Origin: Spirochaetia bacterium
GTDB taxonomy: Bacteria; Spirochaetota; Spirochaetia; Treponematales; Breznakiellaceae
DNA length: 33,693 nt
NCBI GenBank assembly: GCA_026002265.1
Contig: BOBG01000011.1
Coordinates: forward strand, 1-33,693
Reading direction: 5' to 3'
Shown here one piece after another: positions 23,081 through 32,013 of the stretch. The number at the start of each line of letters is the position of its first letter. Position 1 is the stretch's first letter. A model generated the notes under the pieces. It made no database searches. It was not told the origin of the DNA and saw only the letters and a program-made list of their open reading frames with translations. The position numbers and the translations under genes are program-made.

Positions 23081-24059
23081 CACCGGAAAATTGCCGTACA
23101 TTTATGCAAAGATATGCGGAATCATAGGAAACTCCTTTGTGGGGAATGGTTTGTCGCGGCTCAATGGTGTGAGCCGGTTATCAGATCTTGACCGGATTAT
23201 TTTTCTCCAAGGGAATCGCGATATACCGAATCGGAAACTCTTACCGGATATCGAAGACAGGATAACAAAACGGGTAATCGATCAGATAATTACTATTGTT
23301 AATGCTTTTAATACAGCTCCGGCTTTGCTCGTGCAGCTTATCCGGAATTATGAATATGATGATCTAAAAGCAGCCTTTGCCGCACTTGATCGCGGAGAGC
23401 ATAGCTTTTCTGTATATACTGATATTGGGAAATTCCGGACCGTTCATTTTGAGGCATATCCTAACCGGAAGGCAATGCTTAAGGGATCTATCTTTGAATC
23501 GCTTCCTGAGCAAAAGGATCCTCTGGATACTCAGATTGCATTGGACCGGCATTATTATACGGTGTTGTTAGATGCGCTCTACGATATACCAAAAAAGAAA
23601 CGGAAAACCATCGAAAAAATTATTACGGATGAAATTTCCCTTTATAATGCGGTGTGGGCCCTGCGTCTCCGGCTTTACTATCAACTCAAACCGGAGGCAA
23701 TCCGGGAAAAATTGATCGCTACCCATGGGCTTGATACAGATGCTGTGGACTCGCTTTCCTTTGCGGTGGATAATTTTGCTGAATGGTCCCACTGGAAATG
23801 GAAAAAATTCCTCAATCCGGATCTGCCTACGCAGCAATGGCGGGCCGATCCGCGTTTTTTGCAAAATGCAGCATCTCGGTATATATACCGGTTGACCTTT
23901 AGGTCCTTGCACCGGCGTCCTCTTTCACTGGACAGTGCATTTTGTTTTATCAAACTCAAGCAGTACGAAGAAGATATTCTCACGAGTTTTGCCGAAGGTT
24001 TGGGACTTGGTATGTCTAATACTGAGTTGTCTTCGCTATTGGAGATCCCGGTTACATGA
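23073..24059 (+). CDS. atpC: V-type ATP synthase subunit C
   Basis: A 328-residue subunit of the AC39 family, the central funnel that links the rotating shaft to the membrane ring. The N terminus LPYIYAKICGIIGNSFVG, the mostly helical body and the motif NFAEWSHWKWKKFLNP near 240-255 support this, along with position. The open frame continues upstream to 22893, but ATG 23073, overlapping the previous stop, gives the right N terminus. In many bacterial clusters C follows E; here it precedes I, an altered order. Confidence 0.82.
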   Translation: MLDTGKLPYIYAKICGIIGNSFVGNGLSRLNGVSRLSDLDRIIFLQGNRDIPNRKLLPDIEDRITKRVIDQIITIVNAFNTAPALLVQLIRNYEYDDLKAAFAALDRGEHSFSVYTDIGKFRTVHFEAYPNRKAMLKGSIFESLPEQKDPLDTQIALDRHYYTVLLDALYDIPKKKRKTIEKIITDEISLYNAVWALRLRLYYQLKPEAIREKLIATHGLDTDAVDSLSFAVDNFAEWSHWKWKKFLNPDLPTQQWRADPRFLQNAASRYIYRLTFRSLHRRPLSLDSAFCFIKLKQYEEDILTSFAEGLGLGMSNTELSSLLEIPVT

Positions 24060-24125
24060 CTTCGATCCGGGAAAACCGGAATCTGAGTATTGGTACATGA
24101 AATTTTTCAAAAAGGCGGCAGTTGT

Positions 24126-26105
24126 ATGATTCGCCCCCAAAAGATGAAACAGATCCGGATGAGTGTGTTAGAGCGCGATATTGACCATGTGATTGAATTC
24201 CTTGGACGTTCAGCACTTATGCAAATTTCTGATTCTCAACCCAAGTCGGAAACCTCTTATGTTTCCAATCCGGATTATCTTGAGCAGCTTCGTGACGCAG
24301 CTCTGTGGTTGAAAATCGCCGTACCGGAGGAACCGGAGGAATCGAGTCAACTTCCGGATGAAACTGAAAATAAACAAGCCGAGTCGCTCATCAGTGCGAT
24401 TCACACCTTGCAGGAGCGTGAAACAGTCCTAAATGACGACATGTTAAAGATTTCCGAGGCACTGGGAGAGGTTAGGGCTTTTGCCAATTTGAATGCGCCT
24501 TTTTCTGAATTCGATCAACTGTCCTACTTGACCTTACGTTTGGGGCGGCTCGATCCGGAACGCCATAAGGAAGTCGAGGAAAATATGGCCGGGCGCGCTG
24601 TGATTCTCTCGCTCGGTGAAGGGGATCGGGTTCTGACTGCAACATCCCGGAACGGCCGGTTTGCGCTGGATTCTGAATTAAAACGCCAGGGCTTTGTGCC
24701 GGTGAGTATGCCAGAAGATTTTCAGGGAGTTCCGTCCGAATTACTCTCCGGCTTGGAGGCAAAACTCGCGGAATGTACCAAAAATTGGGACAGCTTTCTC
24801 GTGGAAAAGGCAAAGATTGCGGCAGATTATGCCCCTCAAGTGCAGAAACTTGCGGCAGATTATCTCCTCGCGAATCTCGTAGAAAATTTGCGGGCACGGC
24901 TCGTATCCACAAAAAGTACCTACCAATTAACCGGCTGGGTTCCTGCCGCTAGTGTCCGGTATGTGGTGGAAAAAGTAGAAGCGCTTACCGGTAATCGAGT
25001 TGCGCTACGGACCTTTGAACCGGATGAAGTGGAATCGATCCGGAATGGTACGGAAAAAGTTCCGGTTTCGTTAAAACATGGGGCTATTGTCAAAGGCTTT
25101 GAACCCCTGATTTTTTCTTACGGCGCGCCGGCTTACAACACCATCGACCCTACGCCCTTTGTGGCCGGGTTTTTTGCGGTGCTCTTTGGGATTATGTTTG
25201 GAGATGTCGGTCAAGGACTTGTTCTTTTTATCTTAGGCATCGCGGCCGGCAACAAAAATATCCAATTTTTCAAAAATTACCGGAATTTTTCAATACCGAT
25301 GAAAACAGTCGGCGTCACCTCCATGTTTATGGGGCTTTTGTACGGATCCGTTTTCTCCTACGAGAATTTACTCATCGCCCCGACCAGAGCGATTACCGGA
25401 CTGTTGACCGGGCATCCGGTCGACCGAGTGCTTCACCTCATGCCGGAGGCGAGCAATATGACCAAGGTTTTTTACTTTTTAGGGTTTACCATCGCGCTCG
25501 GCGTTGTGCTTAACTCAATCGGACTCATCATAAACATCATCAACCAGATCACACTTAAACATTATGAACGCGCATTTTTTTCCCGGACCGGGCTTGCCGG
25601 TGCGTTATTTTTTTGGTATGTACTGTTTATGGCGGTCCGGATATTTTTCTTCCATGGAAAAGCTGCATGGTTTGATATAGTCGGTATCGGGCTTCCGGCC
25701 TTTGTAATCTTTTTCGGGCCATTGATTTGGAATCTCATTTCCGGTGAGCGTCCTCTTTTTAAAGAAGGTATCGTCACTTTTTTGGTCGAAGGAGTCGTGG
25801 AAATTCTCGAAACGGTTTCCGGCTACTTTTCAAATACCGTCAGTTTTTTGCGTGTCGGTGCCTTTGCACTTTCGCATGTCATACTTTCTTTTATTGTATT
25901 TACTATGGTGGAAAAGCTTTCCGGACTGAGTTTCGGGCCCCTGTGGTCATTGATCATTGCACTTTTCGGCAACCTTGTGATCATTCTTTTGGAAGGAATG
26001 ATCGTGGCGATTCAGGTGGTCAGGCTCCAATATTACGAATTTTTCAGCAAATTCTTTACAGAGACCGGAATCCGGTTCGCGCCCTTCCGGTTTAAAAAGG
26101 AGTGA
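24126..26105 (+). CDS. atpI: V-type ATP synthase subunit I
   Basis: A 659-residue integral membrane stator subunit (a-subunit homologue) that carries the ion half-channels. The first roughly 320 residues are cytoplasmic (MKQIRMSVLERDIDHVIEFL at the start); then several helices follow, with FVAGFFAVLFGIMFGDVGQG near 346-365 and the conserved arginine in SFLRVGAFALSHVILSF near 574-590. ATG 24126 is used since AAGGCGG lies upstream and the family begins there; an in-frame TTG at 24090 is possible. It is followed by a tandem repeat before subunit K. Confidence 0.95.
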   Translation: MIRPQKMKQIRMSVLERDIDHVIEFLGRSALMQISDSQPKSETSYVSNPDYLEQLRDAALWLKIAVPEEPEESSQLPDETENKQAESLISAIHTLQERETVLNDDMLKISEALGEVRAFANLNAPFSEFDQLSYLTLRLGRLDPERHKEVEENMAGRAVILSLGEGDRVLTATSRNGRFALDSELKRQGFVPVSMPEDFQGVPSELLSGLEAKLAECTKNWDSFLVEKAKIAADYAPQVQKLAADYLLANLVENLRARLVSTKSTYQLTGWVPAASVRYVVEKVEALTGNRVALRTFEPDEVESIRNGTEKVPVSLKHGAIVKGFEPLIFSYGAPAYNTIDPTPFVAGFFAVLFGIMFGDVGQGLVLFILGIAAGNKNIQFFKNYRNFSIPMKTVGVTSMFMGLLYGSVFSYENLLIAPTRAITGLLTGHPVDRVLHLMPEASNMTKVFYFLGFTIALGVVLNSIGLIINIINQITLKHYERAFFSRTGLAGALFFWYVLFMAVRIFFFHGKAAWFDIVGIGLPAFVIFFGPLIWNLISGERPLFKEGIVTFLVEGVVEILETVSGYFSNTVSFLRVGAFALSHVILSFIVFTMVEKLSGLSFGPLWSLIIALFGNLVIILLEGMIVAIQVVRLQYYEFFSKFFTETGIRFAPFRFKKE

Positions 26106-26280
26106 GGGTCCACGAATGGACACGAATATTCACGAATGAATTTTCTTATTCATGTTTAATTTGTGGATAGATTTTTTTCTTTGTGATTATATATTAGGGG
26201 GTCCACGAATATTCACGAATGAATTTTCTTATTCATGTTTAATTTGCGGATAGATTTTTTCTTTGTGGTTATATATTATA
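26106..26280. repeat. two tandem CACGAAT-family repeat units inside the V-ATPase cluster
   Basis: Unit 1 (26106-26198) and unit 2 (26199-26280) both start GGGTCCACGAAT and share ATTCACGAATGAATTTTC and TTATTCATGTTTAATTTG, differing by a short deletion. The words CCACGAAT and CACGAAT recur in the arrays at 2251 and 33460. The repeats separate subunits I and K by 217 bp in an otherwise compact operon. Confidence 0.88.
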
Positions 26281-26322
26281 GAGATCCGGAGAAAAAATTT
26301 TTAAGTAGAATAAGGAGTTTTT

Positions 26323-26622
26323 ATGAAACGTTTACTATTTATGTTAGGATTATTGACCTGTACTGCGATTGTACCGGTTTTTGCACAGGAGGCATCGGCG
26401 GCTTCTGATACTTCCATGTGGAAATACCTCGGTGCGGCTCTGTCCGTTGGTTTTGGGTGCATCGGCGGCGGGCTTGCAGTCGGTCAAATCGGTGCGGCTG
26501 CCATGGGTGCAATGAGCGAGAATCCAGAACTCGCCGGCAAGGCGATTCCTTACGTTGGTCTCGCGGAGGGAATTTGTTTGTGGGGATTTCTCGTGGGTCT
26601 GCTTATCTTGGTACTTAACTGA
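26323..26622 (+). CDS. atpK: V-type ATP synthase subunit K (c-ring proteolipid)
   Basis: A 99-residue proteolipid: a signal-peptide-like N terminus (ending VFAQEASA) followed by a two-helix hairpin. Helix 1 is glycine-rich (SVGFGCIGGGLAVGQIGAAA) and helix 2 holds the ion-binding glutamate in VGLAEGICLWGFLVG near residue 82. This is a single hairpin, unlike the doubled four-helix K of Enterococcus. The residue after the glutamate is Gly rather than Ser/Thr, so the classical sodium-binding pattern is not complete, though helix 1 has a Gln; the coupling ion is uncertain. AAGGAG lies upstream of the ATG. Confidence 0.93.
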   Translation: MKRLLFMLGLLTCTAIVPVFAQEASAASDTSMWKYLGAALSVGFGCIGGGLAVGQIGAAAMGAMSENPELAGKAIPYVGLAEGICLWGFLVGLLILVLN

Positions 26623-26626
26623 AGAC

Positions 26627-26971
26627 GTGGACTATTTTTTTATCGGGGATCCGGAACTAGTGACTGCGTTTCGTTTTGTCGGTGTGGGAGGAACTGCGGT
26701 GATCAATGCCGAGGAAGCTCACAGCGCGCTTATCCGGATCACTAAAAAGGTAGAATATGTGGATGGTACGGCCGTACCGTTGGATGCAGAATCGTGCCGG
26801 ATTCTGATTCTCACTGAAGAAGTTGCGGACTGGCTGGGCGAAGAGTTGATCGAGTGGCAGATGAACGGCCGGTACCCATTGATAGTGGAACTTCCGGGTT
26901 TGAGCGGAAGGCTGGCCGGACGGAAAACACTCGTTGACTCAATCCGGGAGGCTATCGGGATTCATGTGTAG
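26627..26971 (+). CDS. atpF: V-type ATP synthase subunit F
   Basis: A 114-residue rotor-shaft subunit (called G in the Ntp nomenclature). It begins YFFIGDPELVTAFRFVGVGG and has ILILTEEVADWLGEEL and RYPLIVELPG, typical of subunit F. The start is placed at GTG 26627, four bases after the subunit K stop, because the family starts at this point; the upstream open frame only overlaps K. It is followed by subunit E after 11 bp. Confidence 0.87.
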   Translation: MDYFFIGDPELVTAFRFVGVGGTAVINAEEAHSALIRITKKVEYVDGTAVPLDAESCRILILTEEVADWLGEELIEWQMNGRYPLIVELPGLSGRLAGRKTLVDSIREAIGIHV

Positions 26972-26982
26972 GAGCCGGTAAA

Positions 26983-27597
26983 ATGGAAGAATTGCGATCA
27001 ACAGAAGTACTGGACCGGGAAATTTTGGAGGAAGCGCGCCGGAAGGCTTTCCGAATTCTCAAAGGTGCGGAAGATTCCGTCAAACAAGTTAGTACGCAAT
27101 GGGATACACGGATAGATGATGCACTTGCAGAGGCGCGGAAAAAGCATGATGCCCGGGTGGAAACTGTGCGCTGGGAATCGAGCGTCCGTTTGCCCTTGGA
27201 TAAACAACGTGCGCGGCTGAAAAAGATAGAATCCCAGCTCGATAGTGCTGTGGAGTCATATATCAATCAGATTCCGCGTAAAAAATTGCTCACATTGCTC
27301 GAAACGACTCTCAAAAAACAGTTGGAACACTGTGAACCTATCAACGAATCCATTATCGTTCAGGTGCGTCAGTTGCAGGATCCGGAAGTTACAGGCATTT
27401 TAAAAAAGGTGATTCCTCATGGTATATGGAAAATACAGAGTGCGGAACCGCATTTTGTCTCGCGCTTTCCTGCGATCCGGCTTGACACATCGGCTGTCCG
27501 GATTATTACTTCAATCGATGCGCTGGTAGCCGGGGTTTTGGAAGATAAACGGGCCGAATTAGTCGGAGCGCTTATGGGAAAAGAAATTATCAGTTAA
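26983..27597 (+). CDS. atpE: V-type ATP synthase subunit E
   Basis: A 204-residue peripheral-stalk subunit. The N-terminal half (about 1-85) is a long charged helix (LDREILEEARRKAFRILKGA), the C-terminal half a compact domain, as in subunit E of V/A-ATPases. The ATG at 26983 is close behind subunit F. It is the last V-ATPase gene here: subunits A, B and D, which usually follow, are absent, and a minus-strand methyltransferase gene comes instead. Identification relies on shape and order more than on sharp motifs. Confidence 0.78.
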   Translation: MEELRSTEVLDREILEEARRKAFRILKGAEDSVKQVSTQWDTRIDDALAEARKKHDARVETVRWESSVRLPLDKQRARLKKIESQLDSAVESYINQIPRKKLLTLLETTLKKQLEHCEPINESIIVQVRQLQDPEVTGILKKVIPHGIWKIQSAEPHFVSRFPAIRLDTSAVRIITSIDALVAGVLEDKRAELVGALMGKEIIS

Positions 27598-27633
27598 AAT
27601 AATGATTGAACAATTGCTCTAACTATGAAAGTA

Positions 27634-27657
27634 CCCCACGGCATCTATGGCGCGGGG
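27634..27657. terminator. bidirectional terminator-like hairpin
   Basis: CCCC-A-CG-G-CAT-CT-ATG-G-CG-C-GGGG is an almost perfect symmetric palindrome between the convergent subunit E and methyltransferase genes. It suits a terminator for both sides, but no strong U-tract follows. Confidence 0.5.
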
Positions 27658-27691
27658 CTTCGTAATACTGATTTTATCCTCGTTTATATTT

Positions 27692-28657
27692 TCAATCCAG
27701 ATAATGCTCTCCTAATAATTGCCTGAAATAACCAACTATTTCAGTTTCGGTATCATTATATTTTTTACTCTCCACCAATGCTTCGAGATCCGGGTGCTTT
27801 TGAACACTCCTACTTATAAAAACAGCCTGCAGTTCATTGAAGCCATCATTGTTTATAAATACATCGCTATTACCAAAATAATATGGTATATGCGGAATAT
27901 GTTCTTTGAATACATCAACATAGCAATAATAAGGCAGTTTCTGTTTGGTCACACGGACAGCATTAGAAGTTTCTTTCTCAAGAAAAGTTGCTGTTCGCTT
28001 TAATGCATTTATATCACGCATCGTGTAAAAATATGCGATAGTTTCTTGTTCACTCACCGTTTTTTGGTTTGGATATTTTGAAATATAATTACCAATTATG
28101 TCATATTTATTGATAGAAAATATTTTATTCCCATGTATTTTAAATGTATAGTTTTGAATATATTCATATTTCATACCAAAAAGATTATATTCATAAAGTG
28201 CAATTATTATCGGGAAAAAGGTGGTTTTAGATGTAGCCGAGAAAACGCCTGAACTGACAATAACCGAATCAATAAGTTTGTAATTACTTTTAAAATGCCC
28301 AAGAGCTTCAAAATTTGCTTTTTTAATAAGGTAAGACAACGGATGCAAAATGCAAATATAGTCTGCCGCAAGTTTATTGTAGGAAAGTAAAAAAGATATA
28401 CCTAAATCACGCGACATGACTTCGGCATCACGCACAAATTCAGTTTTTTTTATAGTATTACGAATAATTGAAGTGCTATCGTTATATGGTGGATTACCAA
28501 CTATAATTATTTTTGCATTTTTTTCTAATCCATACTGTCTACGCGATATTTCAAAAAGACTGTTGTGGTTGAAATATTGTGATAGAGGCGAATTCGTTTT
28601 TGCCATTTCTACCGCTTTTATATCAATATCCGCATGGTTTAAATGGTTCTGTTCCAT
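27692..28657 (-). CDS. adenine-specific DNA methyltransferase, N-terminally truncated
   Basis: A 321-residue fragment-like protein. It contains HADIDIKAVEMAK (residues 8-20, equivalent to the acidic motif after the SAM site) and the catalytic VGNPPYND near 53-60, the NPPY of gamma-class N6-adenine methyltransferases such as Eco57I-type restriction-modification enzymes. The SAM-binding FxGxG motif that should come before is absent. The frame is open for a further 19 codons without a start codon up to a TAA at 28715-28717, so the 5' part is lost. The patch is AT-rich and has about one CCGG in 1.07 kb, unlike its surroundings, so it is probably an acquired remnant. No nuclease partner is seen. 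Confidence 0.75.
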   Translation of the reverse strand: MEQNHLNHADIDIKAVEMAKTNSPLSQYFNHNSLFEISRRQYGLEKNAKIIIVGNPPYNDSTSIIRNTIKKTEFVRDAEVMSRDLGISFLLSYNKLAADYICILHPLSYLIKKANFEALGHFKSNYKLIDSVIVSSGVFSATSKTTFFPIIIALYEYNLFGMKYEYIQNYTFKIHGNKIFSINKYDIIGNYISKYPNQKTVSEQETIAYFYTMRDINALKRTATFLEKETSNAVRVTKQKLPYYCYVDVFKEHIPHIPYYFGNSDVFINNDGFNELQAVFISRSVQKHPDLEALVESKKYNDTETEIVGYFRQLLGEHYLD

Positions 28658-28735
28658 AATTAATTCTTTTTTATCAAAGTCGGCATAAAACCCAATGCTT
28701 GCACAAAAAGACAGTTACATGCTAGAATATCTCTG

Positions 28736-29062
28736 ATGATCGTTCAACGAGCCTTGAAAGTACGCATCTACCCTACCAATGATCAGCGTATCTTTCTCAA
28801 CAAAACGCTCGGCTGTTACCGGCTCATCTATAATCTCATGTTCGATGATAGAATTATCATGTACAACTTCCTAAAAGATGATCTGGAACTCCTGCACGCG
28901 TTCCAGTATAAAGCAGAATACGATTTCTTGTGCATTACAACAATCACGCCGGAATCTCGAATCAGCGTACAAGAATTTCTTCGAGTCGGTAAAAAGTTGT
29001 CTCGAATAATCGAGACAAACCCAAGCCTTTTGGACAATATAAAAGAATATGATCACTATTAG
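28736..29062 (+). pseudogene. broken tnpB (IS200/IS605-family OrfB) remnant
   Basis: A 108-codon frame whose beginning, ALKVRIYPTNDQRIFLNKTLG then CYRLIYNLM, is the N-terminal helix-turn-helix of TnpB/OrfB proteins. The rest of the roughly 370-400-residue RuvC-like nuclease is missing and the later residues look decayed (ITTITPESRISVQEFL). No TnpA partner is visible. It abuts the truncated methyltransferase and overlaps the ABC-F start by 14 bp, marking this as an insertion scar. Confidence 0.75.
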
Positions 29063-30566
29063 CAATCTTTCATTTTCTTATGATTCCTGCCCCGTATTTT
29101 CCGGTTTGAATCTTAGTTTTTCACCCGGCTGGACCGCATTGGTTGGACCAAACGGAAGCGGAAAATCGACTCTACTCAACATACTTTCCGGAAAAATTAC
29201 TGCGGATTCTGGAACGATTAATTGTCCAGATCTTGTTATGTGTAATCAAGATATGGAACTAGTACCCTCCGGTTTTTTTGATCCGGATATTGTCAATGAT
29301 CCGGAATTTTTTAGTATACTTTCGTCACTAAATATCGGTGAGGATTGGCTTTCCCGGTGGGAAACCTTAAGCGGCGGTGAGAAAAAACGTTGCATTATCG
29401 CTGATGTTTTGATCCGGCGCCCCCATGTACTTATTTTAGATGAACCGGCTAATCATATTGATTCGTATACTATTAACCTTTTATGCAATACGCTGAAACG
29501 ATTTGAAGGAACCGGAATTATAGTATCGCACAATATGGGATTTTTGGATGCACTTTGCACTTCGACTGTGATGCTCATTCCATCGTCCGAAGGAACTAAC
29601 GCAGTATGCATCTCTGCCAGCCCGGTGATTGCTATCAGTGAATTTGAAAAAGAACAACAATTTCTGCGGGATCAAAAAAATAGCCTCGCGGCCGCGGTTA
29701 CAAAATTGGATCATGCACACAAAAATGCGCTCATGAGTGCTGAACAGGAAAGAAAAGAAAAAATCTCCGGAAAAAAAAGCGATCCCCATGATTCTGACTC
29801 ACGGGCAAAGCGGCGTCTGGCAGTTTTAACAAGTAAAGATCGCACCGGTGGAAAAAAAGTTGCAGCGTTGTCAATTGCATTAGCGCAAAAACAGCAAGCT
29901 CTGCACACGATTCAGGCGCAGGGACTCCGAAAAACCGGTGCAGGGCTTCGTGGAAAAAAAAGTGAGCAGAAGATGTTATGTGCATTGCCGGCTGGAAATA
30001 CATATATAGCGGGAGAAACAATTCGGCTTATGCACCCGTCACTGGAAATTCCCAACAATGCCCGGATCGTAATAACGGGTGATAATGGGTCTGGGAAAAC
30101 ATCATTGCTTGACTATATCGTTGCACACCTTAATCTTCCGGAACATTCTCTGTGCTATGTACCGCAGGAAATATCTGCGGAAGATCGCCAGAAAAGTTTG
30201 GACACCTTGCGTAATCTCAACGAAGCGGATCGGGGGGCCGTGCTCTCCGTGGTCTATCGTTTAGGAAGTGAGCCGTCTGCACTGCTTGCGACACAAGCAC
30301 TTAGTCCAGGTGAAGCCCGGAAACTACATTTTGCCCTTGCATTATTGCAGGAAGCGAGTCTCGTTGTACTTGACGAGCCGACCAACCATCTAGATACACT
30401 GGCTGCTTCCTGCCTTATCGATGCGTTGCAAGAATTTGCTGGTGCAGTTGTGCTCGTGACTCATGACCGTATCTTTGCTGAAAAAACCGGAAAAACATTT
30501 TGGAATCTCCGGCGTAAGGGGAATGATAGCATATTATCCATTAATTTTAATATTGCTAACGTATGA
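29049..30566 (+). CDS. ABC-F family ATP-binding protein
   Basis: A 505-residue protein with two ABC ATPase cassettes and no membrane segment. Cassette 1: GPNGSGKSTLL near residues 34-44, LSGGEKKR near 107-114, LILDEPANHID near 128-138. Cassette 2: GDNGSGKTSLL near 342-352, LSPGEARK near 418-425, VVLDEPTNHLD near 440-450. A charged linker (about 200-300) lies between. ABC-F proteins act on the ribosome in translation or antibiotic protection; which subgroup applies here is unclear, and the short linker plus the LSPGE signature make it a less typical member. The start ATG 29049 overlaps the tnpB remnant and has only a weak ribosome-binding site (AAAAGA). Confidence 0.85.
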   Translation: MITISNLSFSYDSCPVFSGLNLSFSPGWTALVGPNGSGKSTLLNILSGKITADSGTINCPDLVMCNQDMELVPSGFFDPDIVNDPEFFSILSSLNIGEDWLSRWETLSGGEKKRCIIADVLIRRPHVLILDEPANHIDSYTINLLCNTLKRFEGTGIIVSHNMGFLDALCTSTVMLIPSSEGTNAVCISASPVIAISEFEKEQQFLRDQKNSLAAAVTKLDHAHKNALMSAEQERKEKISGKKSDPHDSDSRAKRRLAVLTSKDRTGGKKVAALSIALAQKQQALHTIQAQGLRKTGAGLRGKKSEQKMLCALPAGNTYIAGETIRLMHPSLEIPNNARIVITGDNGSGKTSLLDYIVAHLNLPEHSLCYVPQEISAEDRQKSLDTLRNLNEADRGAVLSVVYRLGSEPSALLATQALSPGEARKLHFALALLQEASLVVLDEPTNHLDTLAASCLIDALQEFAGAVVLVTHDRIFAEKTGKTFWNLRRKGNDSILSINFNIANV

Positions 30567-30602
30567 TAAAAGATATTTTTCAGATAAAAAATGTCTGCAT
30601 CT

Positions 30603-31880
30603 CTAAAGCTGGTATGCTTTAATTTTATTGAGAATGGTTTTTCGGCTGATGCCGAGCATTTCGGCTGCTTTGGTCCGGTTTCCCTTGCATTGGTCAAGGG
30701 CATTCCGGATCGCATTTTTTTCAATAGTTTCCAAAGATGATCCGTCCGGCTCCGCCGCATTTTGCAGAACTAAGTCTCCCAGTACATCCGCACGAATTAT
30801 AGTTCCTTCACAATAGAGAAAAGCCCGCTCCAAAATATTTTCCAATTCCCGGATATTACCCGGAAAAGAGTAAGCTTCCAGTTTTTTGAGAGCAGATGGA
30901 TCGAGAGTCGGTGCAGTGCGGCCGCTCCGTGAACTGATTTTTGCGAGCAGATGAGCCGCGAGAAGCGGAATATCCGCAATCCGGTCACGTAATGGAGCTA
31001 ATTCAATCCGGAATACATTAAGCCGGTAATACAAATCCTCCCGAAACCGGTTTTCTTTTATCAATGTTTCAAGGTTCCGGTTCGTTGCAGAAATAATCCG
31101 GGCATGCACCGGAATATCCTGCACTCCACCCAGGCGCCGAATCTTTCGCTCCTGCAATACCCGGAGCAATTTTACCTGCAACGACAAAGGCATTTCTCCA
31201 ATTTCATCTAAAAAAAGAGTTCCCCGGCCCGCACTCTCAAAAAGTCCCTGCTTCCGGGCAACTGCCCCAGTAAAAGCACCTTTTTCATGCCCGAACAGTT
31301 CACTTTCCATCAAATTTTCATGCATTCCGCCAATATTTACCGCAACAAACGGCTCATGCGCGGCCGGACTCCGCTCATGAATCTCACGCGCCACAATCTC
31401 CTTTCCGGTTCCACTCTCCCCAGTAATCAATATGGTCACATCAGCCGCGGCAAGCTTGTCAATATCCCGTGACAGTTGCTGCATAACCAGCGTTTCTCCG
31501 ATGAGTTTTCCGGTTTTCCTCTGCGGAGGTTCAACGAGCAGCCGAATTTTAATCACAAGATCAGCCGGATCAAAGGGCTTGACGAGATAATCCTGTGCGC
31601 CGGATTTGAGCGTCTGGACAGCATCTGCGATCTGTCCATGGGCTGAGATCATAAGTACCGGTATTACAAGACCTTGATTCCGGATCCATTCAAGAACAGC
31701 CTGTCCACTCATTCCCGGTAGTTTCAGATCAAGGATCACTGCATCAAAATCTTCTTTTTTGAGAGTCGCTAGTGCAGCCTCTCCACTTTCCACTCCGGCC
31801 GCATCGATCTGCTCAAGTGCCAAATATTTGACCAGAGAAAGCCGGATATTTTTTTCGTCATCAACTATTAACACTCGCAT
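30603..31880 (-). CDS. sigma-54-dependent response regulator (NtrC family)
   Basis: A 425-residue activator with three domains. Receiver: acidic pocket VDDE at 7-10, phosphoacceptor Asp51 (VILDLKLPG) and Lys101 (YLVKPFDP). AAA+ domain: Walker A GESGTGKE at 154-161, the sigma-54 contact loop GAFTGA at 201-206, Walker B TLFLDEIGEM near 221-230. C-terminal Fis-type helix-turn-helix in NRTKAAEMLGISRKTILNKI. ATG 31880 is chosen since it begins MRVLIVDDEK; upstream in-frame codons are not homologous. No histidine kinase is adjacent, so its signal is unknown. It is divergent from the uracil permease gene. Confidence 0.95.
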   Translation of the reverse strand: MRVLIVDDEKNIRLSLVKYLALEQIDAAGVESGEAALATLKKEDFDAVILDLKLPGMSGQAVLEWIRNQGLVIPVLMISAHGQIADAVQTLKSGAQDYLVKPFDPADLVIKIRLLVEPPQRKTGKLIGETLVMQQLSRDIDKLAAADVTILITGESGTGKEIVAREIHERSPAAHEPFVAVNIGGMHENLMESELFGHEKGAFTGAVARKQGLFESAGRGTLFLDEIGEMPLSLQVKLLRVLQERKIRRLGGVQDIPVHARIISATNRNLETLIKENRFREDLYYRLNVFRIELAPLRDRIADIPLLAAHLLAKISSRSGRTAPTLDPSALKKLEAYSFPGNIRELENILERAFLYCEGTIIRADVLGDLVLQNAAEPDGSSLETIEKNAIRNALDQCKGNRTKAAEMLGISRKTILNKIKAYQL

Positions 31881-31953
31881 TATCCGGTGATACCTTCCTT
31901 GCAACAGATTGTACACACTTTTTTGAGACCCGGAAAGCTCTGCTTCAGCTATC

Positions 31954-31982
31954 TTGATCAGTACAGGTTCAAAAGGTAGTAT
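31954..31982 (+). promoter_or_regulatory. sigma-70-type promoter for the uracil permease gene
   Basis: TTGATC (31954-31959), a 17-base spacer and TAGTAT (31977-31982), with transcription expected near 31989 and a leader of about 25 bases that includes GGAGG. Confidence 0.5.
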
Positions 31983-32013
31983 TAAAAAATTTTATACATT
32001 TTTGGAGGATTTT

